From contig OZ020248.1 of the NCBI GenBank assembly GCA_963971285.1, forward strand, positions 7,750,001-7,814,000: 64,000 nucleotides of DNA. Direction: 5' to 3'. Below are positions 9,408 to 22,978 of this stretch, one piece after another. A program made the position numbers and the translations under genes. Within the stretch, counting starts at the first letter, position 1. Each line of letters opens with the position of its first letter. The notes below the pieces were generated by a model. The model was not told the DNA's origin. It searched no databases and saw only the letters and a program-made list of their open reading frames with translations. This stretch comes from Astropecten irregularis (taxonomy: Eukaryota; Echinodermata; Asteroidea; Paxillosida; Astropectinidae).

Positions 9408-12400
9408 GGTTTCAAGTCGATTGCCTCAGTATTCAGGGAGAAATTTCCAACTCTAGTGTCAAAAATTGTCTCATAGTCTAAGTACAGTTTTAATGCGGCC
9501 TGCTCGGAGGCCTTCACGCATAGCGTGTGGTGCTATACTTGGATTTTCGGCCATGAACATGTCTTTGTAATTTGGCACAGCCCATATTTCCCTGTAGAGT
9601 TCATATGGGGCTACATGTCGTGCAAGTTTCAAGTCGATTGCCTCAGTATTCAGGGAAAAATGTCAAACTGTAGCGTCAAAAAGTGTCTCATAGTCTAAGT
9701 TCAGTTTTAATGCGGCTTGCTCGGAGGCCTTCACGCATAGCGTGTGGTGTAATACTTTGATTTTCGGCCATGAATATGACTTTGTAATTTGACACAGCCC
9801 ATATTTCCCTGTAGAGTTCATCTGGGGCTACATGTCGTGCAAGTTTCAAGTCGGTTTCCTCAGTAATTAGGGAGCAATTTCCAACTCTAGAGTCAAAAAT
9901 TGTCTCATAGTCTAAGTACAGTTTTAATGCGGCCTGCTCGGAGGCCTTCACGCATAGCGTGTGGTGCTATACTTGGATTTTCGGCCATGAACATGACTTT
10001 GGAATTTGGCATAGCCCATATCTCCCTGTAGAGTTCATCTGGGGCTACATGTCGTGCAAGTTTCAAGTCGGTTTCCTCAGTATTCAGGGAGAAATTCCCA
10101 ACTCTAGCGTCAAAAAGTGTCTCATAGTCTAAGTGCAGTTTTAATGCGGCCTGCTCGGCGGCCTTCTCTCATAGCGTGTGGTGCTATACTTGGATTTTCG
10201 GCCATGAACATGACTTTGTAATTTGGCACAGCCCATATTTCCCTGTAGAGTTCATCTGGGGCTACATGTCGTGCAAGTTTCAAGTCGATTGCCTCAGTAT
10301 TCAGGGAAAAATGTCAAACTCTAGCGTCAAAAAGTGTCTCATAGTCTAAGTGCAGTTTTAATGCGGCCTGCTCGGAGGCCTTCACGCATAGCGTGTGGTG
10401 TTATACTTTGATTTTCGGCCATGAAAATGACTTTGTAATTTGACACAGCCCATATCTCCCTGTAGAGTTCATCTGGGGATACATGTCGTGCAAGTTTCAA
10501 GTCGATTGCCTCAGTATTCAGGGAAAAATGTCCAACTCTAGCGTCAAAAAGTATCAAATAGTCTAAGTGCAGTTTTAATGCGGCCTGCTCGGAGGCCTTC
10601 TCGCATAGCGTGTGGTGCTATACTTGGATTTTAGGCCATGAACATGACTTTGGAATTTGGCACAGCCCATATTTCCCTGTAGAGTACATCTGGGGCTACA
10701 TGTCGTGCAATTTTCAAGTCGATTTCCTCAGTATTCAGGGAAAAATTTTCAACTCGAGCGTCAAAAAGTGTCTCATAGTCAAAGTGCAGTTTTAATGCGG
10801 CCTGCTCGGAGGCCTTCACGCATAGCGTGTGGTGCTATACTTGGATTTTCGGCCATGAACATGACTTTGGAATTTGGCACAGCCCATATTTCCCTGTAGA
10901 GTACATCTGGGGCTACATGTCGTGCAAGTTTCAAGTCGATTGCCTCAGTATTCATGGAGAAATTTCCAACTCTAGCGTCAAAAAGTGTCTCATAGTCAAA
11001 GTGCAGTTTTAATGCGGCCTGCTCGGAGTCCTTCACGCATAGCTTGTGGTGCTATACTTGGATTTTCGGCCATGAACATGACTTTGGAATTTGGCACAGC
11101 CCATATTTCCCTGTAGAGTTCATCTGGGGCTACATGTCGTGCAGGTTTCAAGTCGATTGCCTCAGTATTCAGGGAGAAATTTCCAACTCTAGTGTCAAAA
11201 ATTGTCTCATAGTCTAAGTACAGTTTTAATGCGGCCTGCTCGGAGGCCTTCACGCATAGCGTGTGGTGCTATACTTGGATTTTCGGCCATGAACATGACT
11301 TTGGAATTTGGCACAGCTTATATTTCCCTGTTGAGTTCATCTGGGGATACATGTCGTGCAAGTTTCAAGTCGATTGCCTCAGTATTCAGGGAGAAATTTC
11401 CAACTCTAGCGTCCAAAAGTCACTCATAGTGTAAGGGCAGTTTTAATGCGGCCTGCTCGGCGGCCTTCTCTCATAGCGTGTGGTGCTATACTTGGATTTT
11501 CGGCCATGAACATGTCTTTGTAATTTGGCACAGCCCATATTTCCCTGTAGAGTTCATATGGGGCTACATGTCGTGCAAGTTTCAAGTCGATTGCCTCAGT
11601 ATTCAGGGAAAAATGTCAAACTGTAGCGTCAAAAAGTGTCTCATAGTCTAAGTTCAGTTTTAATGCGGCTTGCTCGGAGGCCTTCACGCATAGCGTGTGG
11701 TGTAATACTTTGATTTTCGGCCATGAATATGACTTTGTAATTTGACACAGCCCATATTTCCCTGTAGAGTTCATCTGGGGCTACATGTCGTGCAAGTTTC
11801 AAGTCGGTTTCCTCAGTAATTAGGGAGCAATTTCCAACTCTAGAGTCAAAAATTGTCTCATAGTCTAAGTACAGTTTTAATGCGGCCTGCTCGGAGGCCT
11901 TCACGCATAGCGTGTGGTGCTATACTTGGATTTTCGGCCATGAACATGACTTTGGAATTTGGCATAGCCCATATCTCCCTGTAGAGTTCATCTGGGGCTA
12001 CATGTCGTGCAAGTTTCAAGTCGGTTTCCTCAGTATTCAGGGAGAAATTCCCAACTCTAGCGTCAAAAAGTGTCTCATAGTCTAAGTGCAGTTTTAATGC
12101 GGCCTGCTCGGCGGCCTTCTCTCATAGCGTGTGGTGCTATACTTGGATTTTCGGCCATGAACATGACTTTGTAATTTGGCACAGCCCATATTTCCCTGTA
12201 GAGTTCATCTGGGGCTACATGTCGTGCAAGTTTCAAGTCGATTGCCTCAGTATTCAGGGAAAAATGTCAAACTCTAGCGTCAAAAAGTGTCTCATAGTCT
12301 AAGTGCAGTTTTAATGCGGCCTGCTCGGAGGCCTTCTCGCATAGCGTGTGGTGCTATACTTGGATTTTAGGCCATGAACATGACTTTGGAATTTGGCATA

Positions 12401-13165
12401 GCCCATATCTCCCTGTAGAGTTCATCTGGGGCTACATGTCGTGCAAGTTTCAAGTCGGTTTCCTCAGTATTCAGGGAGAAATTCCCAACTCTAGCCTCAA
12501 AAAGTGTCTCATAGTCTAAGTGCAGTTTTAATGCGGCCTGCTCGGCGGCCTTCTCTCATAGCGTGTGGTGCTATACTTGGATTTTCGGCCATGAACATGA
12601 CTTTGTAATTTGGCACAGCCCATATTTCCCTGTAGAGTTCATCTGACGCTACATGTCGTGCAAGTTTCAAGTCGATTGCCTCAGTATTCAGGGAAAAATG
12701 TCAAACTCTAGCGTCAAAAAGTGTCTCATAGTCTAAGTGCAGTTTTAATGCGGCCTGCTCGGAGGCCTTCACGCATAGCGTGTGGTGTTATACTTTGATT
12801 TTCGGCCATGAAAATGACTTTGTAATTTGACACAGCCCATATTTCCCTGTAGAGTTCATCTGGGGCTACATGTCGTGCAAGTTTCCAGTCGGTTTCCTCA
12901 GTATTCAGGGAAAAATGTCCAACTCTAGCGTCAAAAAGTATCAAATAGTCTAAGTGCAGTTTTAATGCGGCCTGCTCGGAGGCCTTCTCGCATAGCGTGT
13001 GGTGCTATACTTGGATTTTAGGCCATGAACATGACTTTGGAATTTGGCACAGCCCATATTTCCCTGTAGAGTACATCTGGGGCTACATGTCGTGCAATTT
13101 TCAAGTCGATTACCTCAGTATTCAGGGAAAAATTTTCAACTCGAGCGTCAAAAAGTGTCTCATAG
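9408..13165 (+). repeat. Mosaic satellite segment between HOR A and HOR B
   Basis: No single HOR period covers this stretch. About 9520-10380 and 11473-12333 are the same four-monomer piece, offset 1,953 bp (9 monomers). From 10610 to about 12300 the class order follows the 10-mer D seen at 33176, but one monomer is missing: the CTCTAGAG-class copy expected after 10853 is absent, and the following junction reads CTCGGAGTCC near 11028. The region looks like recombined pieces of A-like and D-like HORs. Confidence 0.75.
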
Positions 13166-16100
13166 TCAAAGTGCAGTTTTAATGCGGCCTGCTCGGAGGC
13201 CTTCACGCATAGCGTGTGGTGCTATACTTGGATTTTCGGCCATGAACATGACTTTGGAATTTGGCACAGCCCATATCTCCCTGTAGAGTTCATCTGGGGC
13301 TACATGTCGTGCAAGTTTCAAGTCGATTGCCTCAGTATTCATGGAGAAATTTCTAACTCTAGAGTCAAAAATTGTCTCATAGTCTAAGTACAGTTTTAAT
13401 GCGGCCTGCTCGAAGGCCTTCACGCATAGCGTGTGGTGCTATACTTGGATTTTCGGCCATGAACATGACTTTGGAATTTGGCACAGCCCATATCTCCCTG
13501 TAGAGTTCATCTGGGGCTACATGTCGTGCAAGTTTCAAGTCGGTTTCCTCAGTATTCAGGGAGAAATTCCCAACTTTAGCGTCAAAAAGTGTCTCATAGT
13601 CTAAGTGCAGTTTTAATGCGGCCTGATCGGAGGCCTTCTCGCATAGCGTGTGTTGCTTTACTTGGATTTTAGGCCATGAACATGACTTCGGAATTTGGCA
13701 CAGCCCATATTTCCCTCTAGAGTACATCTGGGGATACATGTCGTGCAAGTTTCAAGTCGAATACCTCAGTATTCAGGGAAAAATTTCGAACTCGAGCGTC
13801 AAAAAGTGTCTCATAGTCAAAGTGCAGTTTTAATGCGGCCTGCTCGGAGGCCTTCACGCATAGCGTGTGGTGCTATACTTGGATTTTCGGCCATGAACAT
13901 GACTTTGGAATTTGGCATAGCCCATATCTCCCTGTAGAGTTCTTCTGGGGCTACATGTCGTGCAAGTTTCAAGTCGGTTTCCTCAGTATTCAGGGCGAAA
14001 TTCCCAACTCTAGCGTCAAAAAGTGTCTCATAGTCTAAGTGCAGTTTTAATGCGGCCTGCTCGGCGGCCTTCTCTCATAGCGTGTGGTGCTATACTTGGA
14101 TTTTCGGCCATGAACATGACTTTGTAATTTGGCACAGCCCATATTTCCCTGTAGAGTTCATCTGGGGCTACATGTCGTGCAAGTTTCAAGTCGATTGCCT
14201 CAGTATTCAGGGAAAAATGTCAAACTCTAGCGTCAAAAAGTGTCTCATAGTCTAAGTGCAGTTTTTATGCGGCCTGCTCGGAGGCCTTCACGCATAGCGT
14301 GTGGTGTTATACTTGGATTTTAGGCCATGAACATGACTTTGGAATTTGGCACAGCCCATATTTCCCTGTAGAGTACATCTGGGGCTACATGTCGTGCAAT
14401 TTTCAAGTCGATTACCTCAGTATTCAGGGAAAAATTTTCAACTCGAGCGTCAAAAAGTGTCTCATAGTCAAAGTGCAGTTTTAATGCGGCCTGCTCGGAG
14501 GCCTTCACGCATAGCGTGTGGTGCTATACTTGGATTTTCGGCCATGAACATGACTTTGGAATTTGGCACAGCCCATATCTCCCTGTAGAGTTCATCTGGG
14601 GCTACATGTCGTGCAAGTTTCAAGTCGATTGCCTCAGTATTCATGGAGAAATTTCTAACTCTAGAGTCAAAAATTGTCTCATAGTCTAAGTACAGTTTTA
14701 ATGCGGCCTGCTCGAAGGCCTTCACGCATAGCGTGTGGTGCTATACTTGGATTTTCGGCCATGAACATGACTTTGGAATTTGGCACAGCCCATATCTCCC
14801 TGTAGAGTTCATCTGGGGCTACATGTCGTGCAAGTTTCCAGTCGGTTTCCTCAGTATTCAGGGAAAAATGTCCAACTCTAGCGTCAAAAAGTATCAAATA
14901 GTCTAAGTGCAGTTTTAATGCGGCCTGCTCGGAGGCCTTCTCGCATAGCGTGTGGTGCTATACTTGGATTTTAGGCCATGAACATGACTTTGGAATTTGG
15001 CACAGCCCATATTTCCCTGTAGAGTACATCTGGGGCTACATGTCGTGCAATTTTCAAGTCGATTACCTCAGTATTCAGGGAAAAATTTTCAACTCGAGCG
15101 TCAAAAAGTGTCTCATAGTCAAAGTGCAGTTTTAATGCGGCCTGCTCGGAGGCCTTCACGCATAGCGTGTGGTGCTATACTTGGATTTTCGGCCATGAAC
15201 ATGACTTTGGAATTTGGCACAGCCCATATCTCCCTGTAGAGTTCATCTGGGGCTACATGTCGTGCAAGTTTCAAGTCGATTGCCTCAGTATTCATGGAGA
15301 AATTTCTAACTCTAGAGTCAAAAATTGTCTCATAGTCTAAGTACAGTTTTAATGCGGCCTGCTCGAAGGCCTTCACGCATAGCGTGTGGTGCTATACTTG
15401 GATTTTCGGCCATGAACATGACTTTGGAATTTGGCACAGCCCATATCTCCCTGTAGAGTTCATCTGGGGCTACATGTCGTGCAAGTTTCAAGTCGGTTTC
15501 CTCAGTATTCAGGGAGAAATTCCCAACTCTAGCGTCAAAAAGTGTCTCATAGTCTAAGTGCAGTTTTAATGCGGCCTGATCGGAGGCCTTCTCGCATAGC
15601 GTGTGTTGCTTTACTTGGATTTTAGGCCATGAACATGACTTCGGAATTTGGCACAGCCCATATTTCCCTCTAGAGTACATCTGGGGATACATGTCGTGCA
15701 AGTTTCAAGTCGAATACCTCAGTATTCAGGGAAAAATTTCGAACTCGAGCGTCAAAAAGTGTCTCATAGTCAAAGTGCAGTTTTAATGCGGCCTGCTCGG
15801 AGGCCTTCACGCATAGCGTGTGGTGCTATACTTGGATTTTCGGCCATGAACATGACTTTGGAATTTGGCATAGCCCATATCTCCCTGTAGAGTTCTTCTG
15901 GGGCTACATGTCGTGCAAGTTTCAAGTCGGTTTCCTCAGTATTCAGGGCGAAATTCCCAACTCTAGCGTCAAAAAGTGTCTCATAGTCTAAGTGCAGTTT
16001 TAATGCGGCCTGCTCGGCGGCCTTCTCTCATAGCGTGTGGTGCTATACTTGGATTTTCGGCCATGAACATGACTTTGTAATTTGGCACAGCCCATATTTC

Positions 16101-17071
16101 CCTGTAGAGTTCATCTGGGGCTACATGTCGTGCAAGTTTCAAGTCGATTGCCTCAGTATTCAGGGAAAAATGTCAAACTCTAGCGTCAAAAAGTGTCTCA
16201 TAGTCTAAGTGCAGTTTTTATGCGGCCTGCTCGGAGGCCTTCACGCATAGCGTGTGGTGTTATACTTGGATTTTAGGCCATGAACATGACTTTGGAATTT
16301 GGCACAGCCCATATTTCCCTGTAGAGTACATCTGGGGCTACATGTCGTGCAATTTTCAAGTCGATTACCTCAGTATTCAGGGAAAAATTTTCAACTCGAG
16401 CGTCAAAAAGTGTCTCATAGTCAAAGTGCAGTTTTAATGCGGCCTGCTCGGAGGCCTTCACGCATAGCGTGTGGTGCTATACTTGGATTTTCGGCCATGA
16501 ACATGACTTTGGAATTTGGCACAGCCCATATCTCCCTGTAGAGTTCATCTGGGGCTACATGTCGTGCAAGTTTCAAGTCGATTGCCTCAGTATTCATGGA
16601 GAAATTTCTAACTCTAGAGTCAAAAATTGTCTCATAGTCTAAGTACAGTTTTAATGCGGCCTGCTCGAAGGCCTTCACGCATAGCGTGTGGTGCTATACT
16701 TGGATTTTCGGCCATGAACATGACTTTGGAATTTGGCACAGCCCATATCTCCCTGTAGAGTTCATCTGGGGCTACATGTCGTGCAAGTTTCAAGTCGGTT
16801 TCCTCAGTATTCAGGGAGAAATTCCCAACTCTAGCGTCAAAAAGTGTCTCATAGTCTAAGTGCAGTTTTAATGCGGCCTGATCGGAGGCCTTCTCGCATA
16901 GCGTGTGTTGCTTTACTTGGATTTTAGGCCATGAACATGACTTCGGAATTTGGCACAGCCCATATTTCCCTCTAGAGTACATCTGGGGATACATGTCGTG
17001 CAAGTTTCAAGTCGATTACCTCAGTATTCAGGGAAAAATTTCGAACTCGAGCGTCAAAAAGTGTCTCATAG
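13166..17071 (+). repeat. HOR B copy 1, 18-mer (3,906 bp)
   Basis: The class order here repeats 3,906 bp (18 monomers) downstream, and the match runs slightly past one full unit to about 17170/21076. Inside the unit, two 3-mer (651 bp) modules alternate: one headed by a GTGTGGTG[CT]TATACTTGG monomer with TTTTCAACTCGAG, one headed by GTGTGTTGCTTTACTTGG with TTTCGAACTCGAG. A 9-mer (1,953 bp) repeat is also visible between 12997-14949 and 14950-16902. This nesting suggests 3-mer to 9-mer to 18-mer growth. Edges are accurate to roughly one monomer. Confidence 0.8.
13675..13891 (+). repeat. Monomer class preceded by GTGTTGCTTTACTTGG (type example)
   Basis: The preceding monomer tail reads GTGTGTTGCTTTACTTGG, and this monomer has GACTTCGG or GACTTTGG, CTCTAGAG, GGGGATACATG or GGGGCTACATG, and TTTCGAACTCGAGCG near m111-125. 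It is confined to regions B, G and E plus one displaced tail at 59196-59284. It does not occur in region A. Confidence 0.85.
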
Positions 17072-20000
17072 TCAAAGTGCAGTTTTAATGCGGCCTGCTC
17101 GGAGGCCTTCACGCATAGCGTGTGGTGCTATACTTGGATTTTCGGCCATGAACATGACTTTGGAATTTGGCACAGCCCATATCTCCCTGTAGAGTTCATC
17201 TGGGGCTACATGTCGTGCAAGTTTCAAGTCGATTGCCTCAGTATTCATGGAGAAATTTCTAACTCTAGAGTCAAAAATTGTCTCATAGTCTAAGTACAGT
17301 TTTAATGCGGCCTGCTCGAAGGCCTTCACGCATAGCGTGTGGTGCTATACTTGGATTTTCGGCCATGAACATGACTTTGGAATTTGGCACAGCCCATATC
17401 TCCCTGTAGAGTTCATCTGGGGCTACATGTCGTGCAAGTTTCAAGTCGGTTTCCTCAGTATTCAGGGAGAAATTCCCAACTCTAGCGTCAAAAAGTGTCT
17501 CATAGTCTAAGTGCAGTTTTAATGCGGCCTGATCGGAGGCCTTCTCGCATAGCGTGTGTTGCTTTACTTGGATTTTAGGCCATGAACATGACTTCGGAAT
17601 TTGGCACAGCCCATATTTCCCTCTAGAGTACATCTGGGGATACATGTCGTGCAAGTTTCAAGTCGAATACCTCAGTATTCAGGGAAAAATTTCGAACTCG
17701 AGCGTCAAAAAGTGTCTCATAGTCAAAGTGCAGTTTTAATGCGGCCTGCTCGGAGGCCTTCACGCATAGCGTGTGGTGCTATACTTGGATTTTCGGCCAT
17801 GAACATGACTTTGGAATTTGGCATAGCCCATATCTCCCTGTAGAGTTCTTCTGGGGCTACATGTCGTGCAAGTTTCAAGTCGGTTTCCTCAGTATTCAGG
17901 GCGAAATTCCCAACTCTAGCGTCAAAAAGTGTCTCATAGTCTAAGTGCAGTTTTAATGCGGCCTGCTCGGCGGCCTTCTCTCATAGCGTGTGGTGCTATA
18001 CTTGGATTTTCGGCCATGAACATGACTTTGTAATTTGGCACAGCCCATATTTCCCTGTAGAGTTCATCTGGGGCTACATGTCGTGCAAGTTTCAAGTCGA
18101 TTGCCTCAGTATTCAGGGAAAAATGTCAAACTCTAGCGTCAAAAAGTGTCTCATAGTCTAAGTGCAGTTTTTATGCGGCCTGCTCGGAGGCCTTCACGCA
18201 TAGCGTGTGGTGTTATACTTGGATTTTAGGCCATGAACATGACTTTGGAATTTGGCACAGCCCATATTTCCCTGTAGAGTACATCTGGGGCTACATGTCG
18301 TGCAATTTTCAAGTCGATTACCTCAGTATTCAGGGAAAAATTTTCAACTCGAGCGTCAAAAAGTGTCTCATAGTCAAAGTGCAGTTTTAATGCGGCCTGC
18401 TCGGAGGCCTTCACGCATAGCGTGTGGTGCTATACTTGGATTTTCGGCCATGAACATGACTTTGGAATTTGGCACAGCCCATATCTCCCTGTAGAGTTCA
18501 TCTGGGGCTACATGTCGTGCAAGTTTCAAGTCGATTGCCTCAGTATTCATGGAGAAATTTCTAACTCTAGAGTCAAAAATTGTCTCATAGTCTAAGTACA
18601 GTTTTAATGCGGCCTGCTCGAAGGCCTTCACGCATAGCGTGTGGTGCTATACTTGGATTTTCGGCCATGAACATGACTTTGGAATTTGGCACAGCCCATA
18701 TCTCCCTGTAGAGTTCATCTGGGGCTACATGTCGTGCAAGTTTCCAGTCGGTTTCCTCAGTATTCAGGGAAAAATGTCCAACTCTAGCGTCAAAAAGTAT
18801 CAAATAGTCTAAGTGCAGTTTTAATGCGGCCTGCTCGGAGGCCTTCTCGCATAGCGTGTGGTGCTATACTTGGATTTTAGGCCATGAACATGACTTTGGA
18901 ATTTGGCACAGCCCATATTTCCCTGTAGAGTACATCTGGGGCTACATGTCGTGCAATTTTCAAGTCGATTACCTCAGTATTCAGGGAAAAATTTTCAACT
19001 CGAGCGTCAAAAAGTGTCTCATAGTCAAAGTGCAGTTTTAATGCGGCCTGCTCGGAGGCCTTCACGCATAGCGTGTGGTGCTATACTTGGATTTTCGGCC
19101 ATGAACATGACTTTGGAATTTGGCACAGCCCATATCTCCCTGTAGAGTTCATCTGGGGCTACATGTCGTGCAAGTTTCAAGTCGATTGCCTCAGTATTCA
19201 TGGAGAAATTTCTAACTCTAGAGTCAAAAATTGTCTCATAGTCTAAGTACAGTTTTAATGCGGCCTGCTCGAAGGCCTTCACGCATAGCGTGTGGTGCTA
19301 TACTTGGATTTTCGGCCATGAACATGTCTTTGTAATTTGGCACAGCCCATATTTCCCTGTAGAGTTCATCTGGGGCTACATGTCGTGCAAGTTTCAAGTC
19401 GGTTTCCTCAGTATTCAGGGAGAAATTCCCAACTCTAGCGTCAAAAAGTGTCTCATAGTCTAAGTGCAGTTTTAATGCGGCCTGATCGGAGGCCTTCTCG
19501 CATAGCGTGTGTTGCTTTACTTGGATTTTAGGCCATGAACATGACTTCGGAATTTGGCACAGCCCATATTTCCCTCTAGAGTACATCTGGGGATACATGT
19601 CGTGCAAGTTTCAAGTCGAATACCTCAGTATTCAGGGAAAAATTTCGAACTCGAGCGTCAAAAAGTGTCTCATAGTCAAAGTGCAGTTTTAATGCGGCCT
19701 GCTCGGAGGCCTTCACGCATAGCGTGTGGTGCTATACTTGGATTTTCGGCCATGAACATGACTTTGGAATTTGGCATAGCCCATATCTCCCTGTAGAGTT
19801 CTTCTGGGGCTACATGTCGTGCAAGTTTCAAGTCGGTTTCCTCAGTATTCAGGGCGAAATTCCCAACTCTAGCGTCAAAAAGTGTCTCATAGTCTAAGTG
19901 CAGTTTTAATGCGGCCTGCTCGGCGGCCTTCTCTCATAGCGTGTGGTGCTATACTTGGATTTTCGGCCATGAACATGACTTTGTAATTTGGCACAGCCCA

Positions 20001-20977
20001 TATTTCCCTGTAGAGTTCATCTGGGGCTACATGTCGTGCAAGTTTCAAGTCGATTGCCTCAGTATTCAGGGAAAAATGTCAAACTCTAGCGTCAAAAAGT
20101 GTCTCATAGTCTAAGTGCAGTTTTTATGCGGCCTGCTCGGAGGCCTTCACGCATAGCGTGTGGTGTTATACTTGGATTTTAGGCCATGAACATGACTTTG
20201 GAATTTGGCACAGCCCATATTTCCCTGTAGAGTACATCTGGGGCTACATGTCGTGCAATTTTCAAGTCGATTACCTCAGTATTCAGGGAAAAATTTTCAA
20301 CTCGAGCGTCAAAAAGTGTCTCATAGTCAAAGTGCAGTTTTAATGCGGCCTGCTCGGAGGCCTTCACGCATAGCGTGTGGTGCTATACTTGGATTTTCGG
20401 CCATGAACATGACTTTGGAATTTGGCACAGCCCATATCTCCCTGTAGAGTTCATCTGGGGCTACATGTCGTGCAAGTTTCAAGTCGATTGCCTCAGTATT
20501 CATGGAGAAATTTCTAACTCTAGAGTCAAAAATTGTCTCATAGTCTAAGTACAGTTTTAATGCGGCCTGCTCGAAGGCCTTCACGCATAGCGTGTGGTGC
20601 TATACTTGGATTTTCGGCCATGAACATGACTTTGGAATTTGGCACAGCCCATATCTCCCTGTAGAGTTCATCTGGGGCTACATGTCGTGCAAGTTTCAAG
20701 TCGGTTTCCTCAGTATTCAGGGAGAAATTCCCAACTCTAGCGTCAAAAAGTGTCTCATAGTCTAAGTGCAGTTTTAATGCGGCCTGATCGGAGGCCTTCT
20801 CGCATAGCGTGTGTTGCTTTACTTGGATTTTAGGCCATGAACATGACTTCGGAATTTGGCACAGCCCATATTTCCCTCTAGAGTACATCTGGGGATACAT
20901 GTCGTGCAAGTTTCAAGTCGATTACCTCAGTATTCAGGGAAAAATTTCGAACTCGAGCGTCAAAAAGTGTCTCATAG
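17072..20977 (+). repeat. HOR B copy 2, 18-mer (3,906 bp)
   Basis: Second tandem copy of the 18-mer. It differs from copy 1 by few scattered bases, for example CAACTCTAG here against CAACTTTAG near 13573. It also has a cluster of three changes at 19327, 19333 and 19353 that looks like a conversion patch. The match to copy 1 decays near 21076, where GGCATAGCCC replaces GGCACAGCCC. Confidence 0.8.
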
Positions 20978-22978
20978 TCAAAGTGCAGTTTTAATGCGGC
21001 CTGCTCGGAGGCCTTCACGCATAGCGTGTGGTGCTATACTTGGATTTTCGGCCATGAACATGACTTTGGAATTTGGCATAGCCCATATCTCCCTGTAGAG
21101 TTCATCTGGGGCTACATGTCGTGCAAGTTTCAAGTCGATTGCCTCAGTATTCAGGGAAAAATGTCAAACTCTAGCGTCAAAAAGTGTCTCATAGTCTAAG
21201 TGCAGTTTTTATGCGGCCTGCTCGGAGGCCTTCACGCATAGCGTGTGGTGTTATACTTGGATTTTAGGCCATGAACATGACTTTGGAATTTGGCACAGCC
21301 CATATTTCCCTGTAGAGTACATCTGGGGCTACATGTCGTGCAATTTTCAAGTCGATTACCTCAGTATTCAGGGAAAAATTTTCAACTCGAGCGTCAAAAA
21401 GTGTCTCATAGTCAAAGTGCAGTTTTAATGCGGCCTGCTCGGAGGCCTTCACGCATAGCGTGTGGTGCTATACTTGGATTTTCGGCCATGAACATGACTT
21501 TGGAATTTGGCACAGCCCATATCTCCCTGTAGAGTTCATCTGGGGCTACATGTCGTGCAAGTTTCAAGTCGATTGCCTCAGTATTCATGGAGAAATTTCT
21601 AACTCTAGAGTCAAAAATTGTCTCATAGTCTAAGTACAGTTTTAATGCGGCCTGCTCGAAGGCCTTCACGCATAGCGTGTGGTGCTATACTTGGATTTTC
21701 GGCCATGAACATGACTTTGGAATTTGGCACAGCCCATATCTCCCTGTAGAGTTCATCTGGGGCTACATGTCGTGCAAGTTTCAAGTCGGTTTCCTCAGTA
21801 TTCAGGGAGAAATTCCCAACTCTAGCGTCAAAAAGTGTCTCATAGTCTAAGTGCAGTTTTAATGCGGCCTGATCGGAGGCCTTCTCGCATAGCGTGTGTT
21901 GCTTTACTTGGATTTTAGGCCATGAACATGACTTCGGAATTTGGCACAGCCCATATTTCCCTCTAGAGTACATCTGGGGATACATGTCGTGCAAGTTTCA
22001 AGTCGATTACCTCAGTATTCAGGGAAAAATTTCGAACTCGAGCGTCAAAAAGTGTCTCATAGTCAAAGTGCAGTTTTAATGCGGCCTGCTCGGAGGCCTT
22101 CACGCATAGCGTGTGGTGCTATACTTGGATTTTCGGCCATGAACATGACTTTGGAATTTGGCATAGCCCATATCTCCCTGTAGAGTTCATCTGGGGCTAC
22201 ATGTCGTGCAAGTTTCAAGTCGGTTTCCTCAGTATTCAGGGCGAAATTCCCAACTCTAGCGTCAAAAAGTGTCTCATAGTCTAAGTGCAGTTTTAATGCG
22301 GCCTGATCGGAGGCCTTCTCGCATAGCGTGTGTTGCTTTACTTGGATTTTAGGCCATGAACATGACTTCGGAATTTGGCACAGCCCATATTTCCCTCTAG
22401 AGTACATCTGGGGATACATGTCGTGCAAGTTTCAAGTCGATTACCTCAGTATTCAGGGAAAAATTTCGAACTCGAGCGTCAAAAAGTGTCTCATAGTCAA
22501 AGTGCAGTTTTAATGCGGCCTGCTCGGAGGCCTTCACGCATAGCGTGTGGTGCTATACTTGGATTTTCGGCCATGAACATGACTTTGGAATTTGGCATAG
22601 CCCATATCTCCCTGTAGAGTTCATCTGGGGCTACATGTCGTGCAAGTTTCAAGTCGGTTTCCTCAGTATTCAGGGAGAAATTCCCAACTCTAGCGTCAAA
22701 AAGTGTCTCATAGTCTAAGTGCAGTTTTAATGCGGCCTGCTCGGCGGCCTTCTCTCATAGCGTGTGGTGCTATACTTGGATTTTCGGCCATGAACATGAC
22801 TTTGTAATTTGGCACAGCCCATATTTCCCTGTAGAGTTCATCTGGGGCTACATGTCGTGCAAGTTTCAAGTCGATTGCCTCAGTATTCAGGGAAAAATGT
22901 CAAACTCTAGCGTCAAAAAGTGTCTCATAGTCTAAGTGCAGTTTTTATGCGGCCTGCTCGGAGGCCTTCACGCATAGC
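20978..22978 (+). repeat. Rearranged B-like satellite segment
   Basis: The same two module types as HOR B continue here but with broken spacing. Module heads fall at 20809, 21243, 21894, 22328 and 22979, that is 434, 651, 434 and 651 bp apart instead of a steady 651. Two 434-bp intervals mean that one monomer was lost from a 3-mer twice. The stretch links region B to region C. Confidence 0.7.

Noticed and set aside
13377..13748. Longest minus-strand frame (123 codons), recurring at 15330, 16632, 17283, 19236, 20538 and 21623
   Set aside because: It starts at TTG, spans a monomer junction and ends when the frame shifts. Its recurrence follows the HOR, not selection on protein. I see no promoter, splice context or known family.
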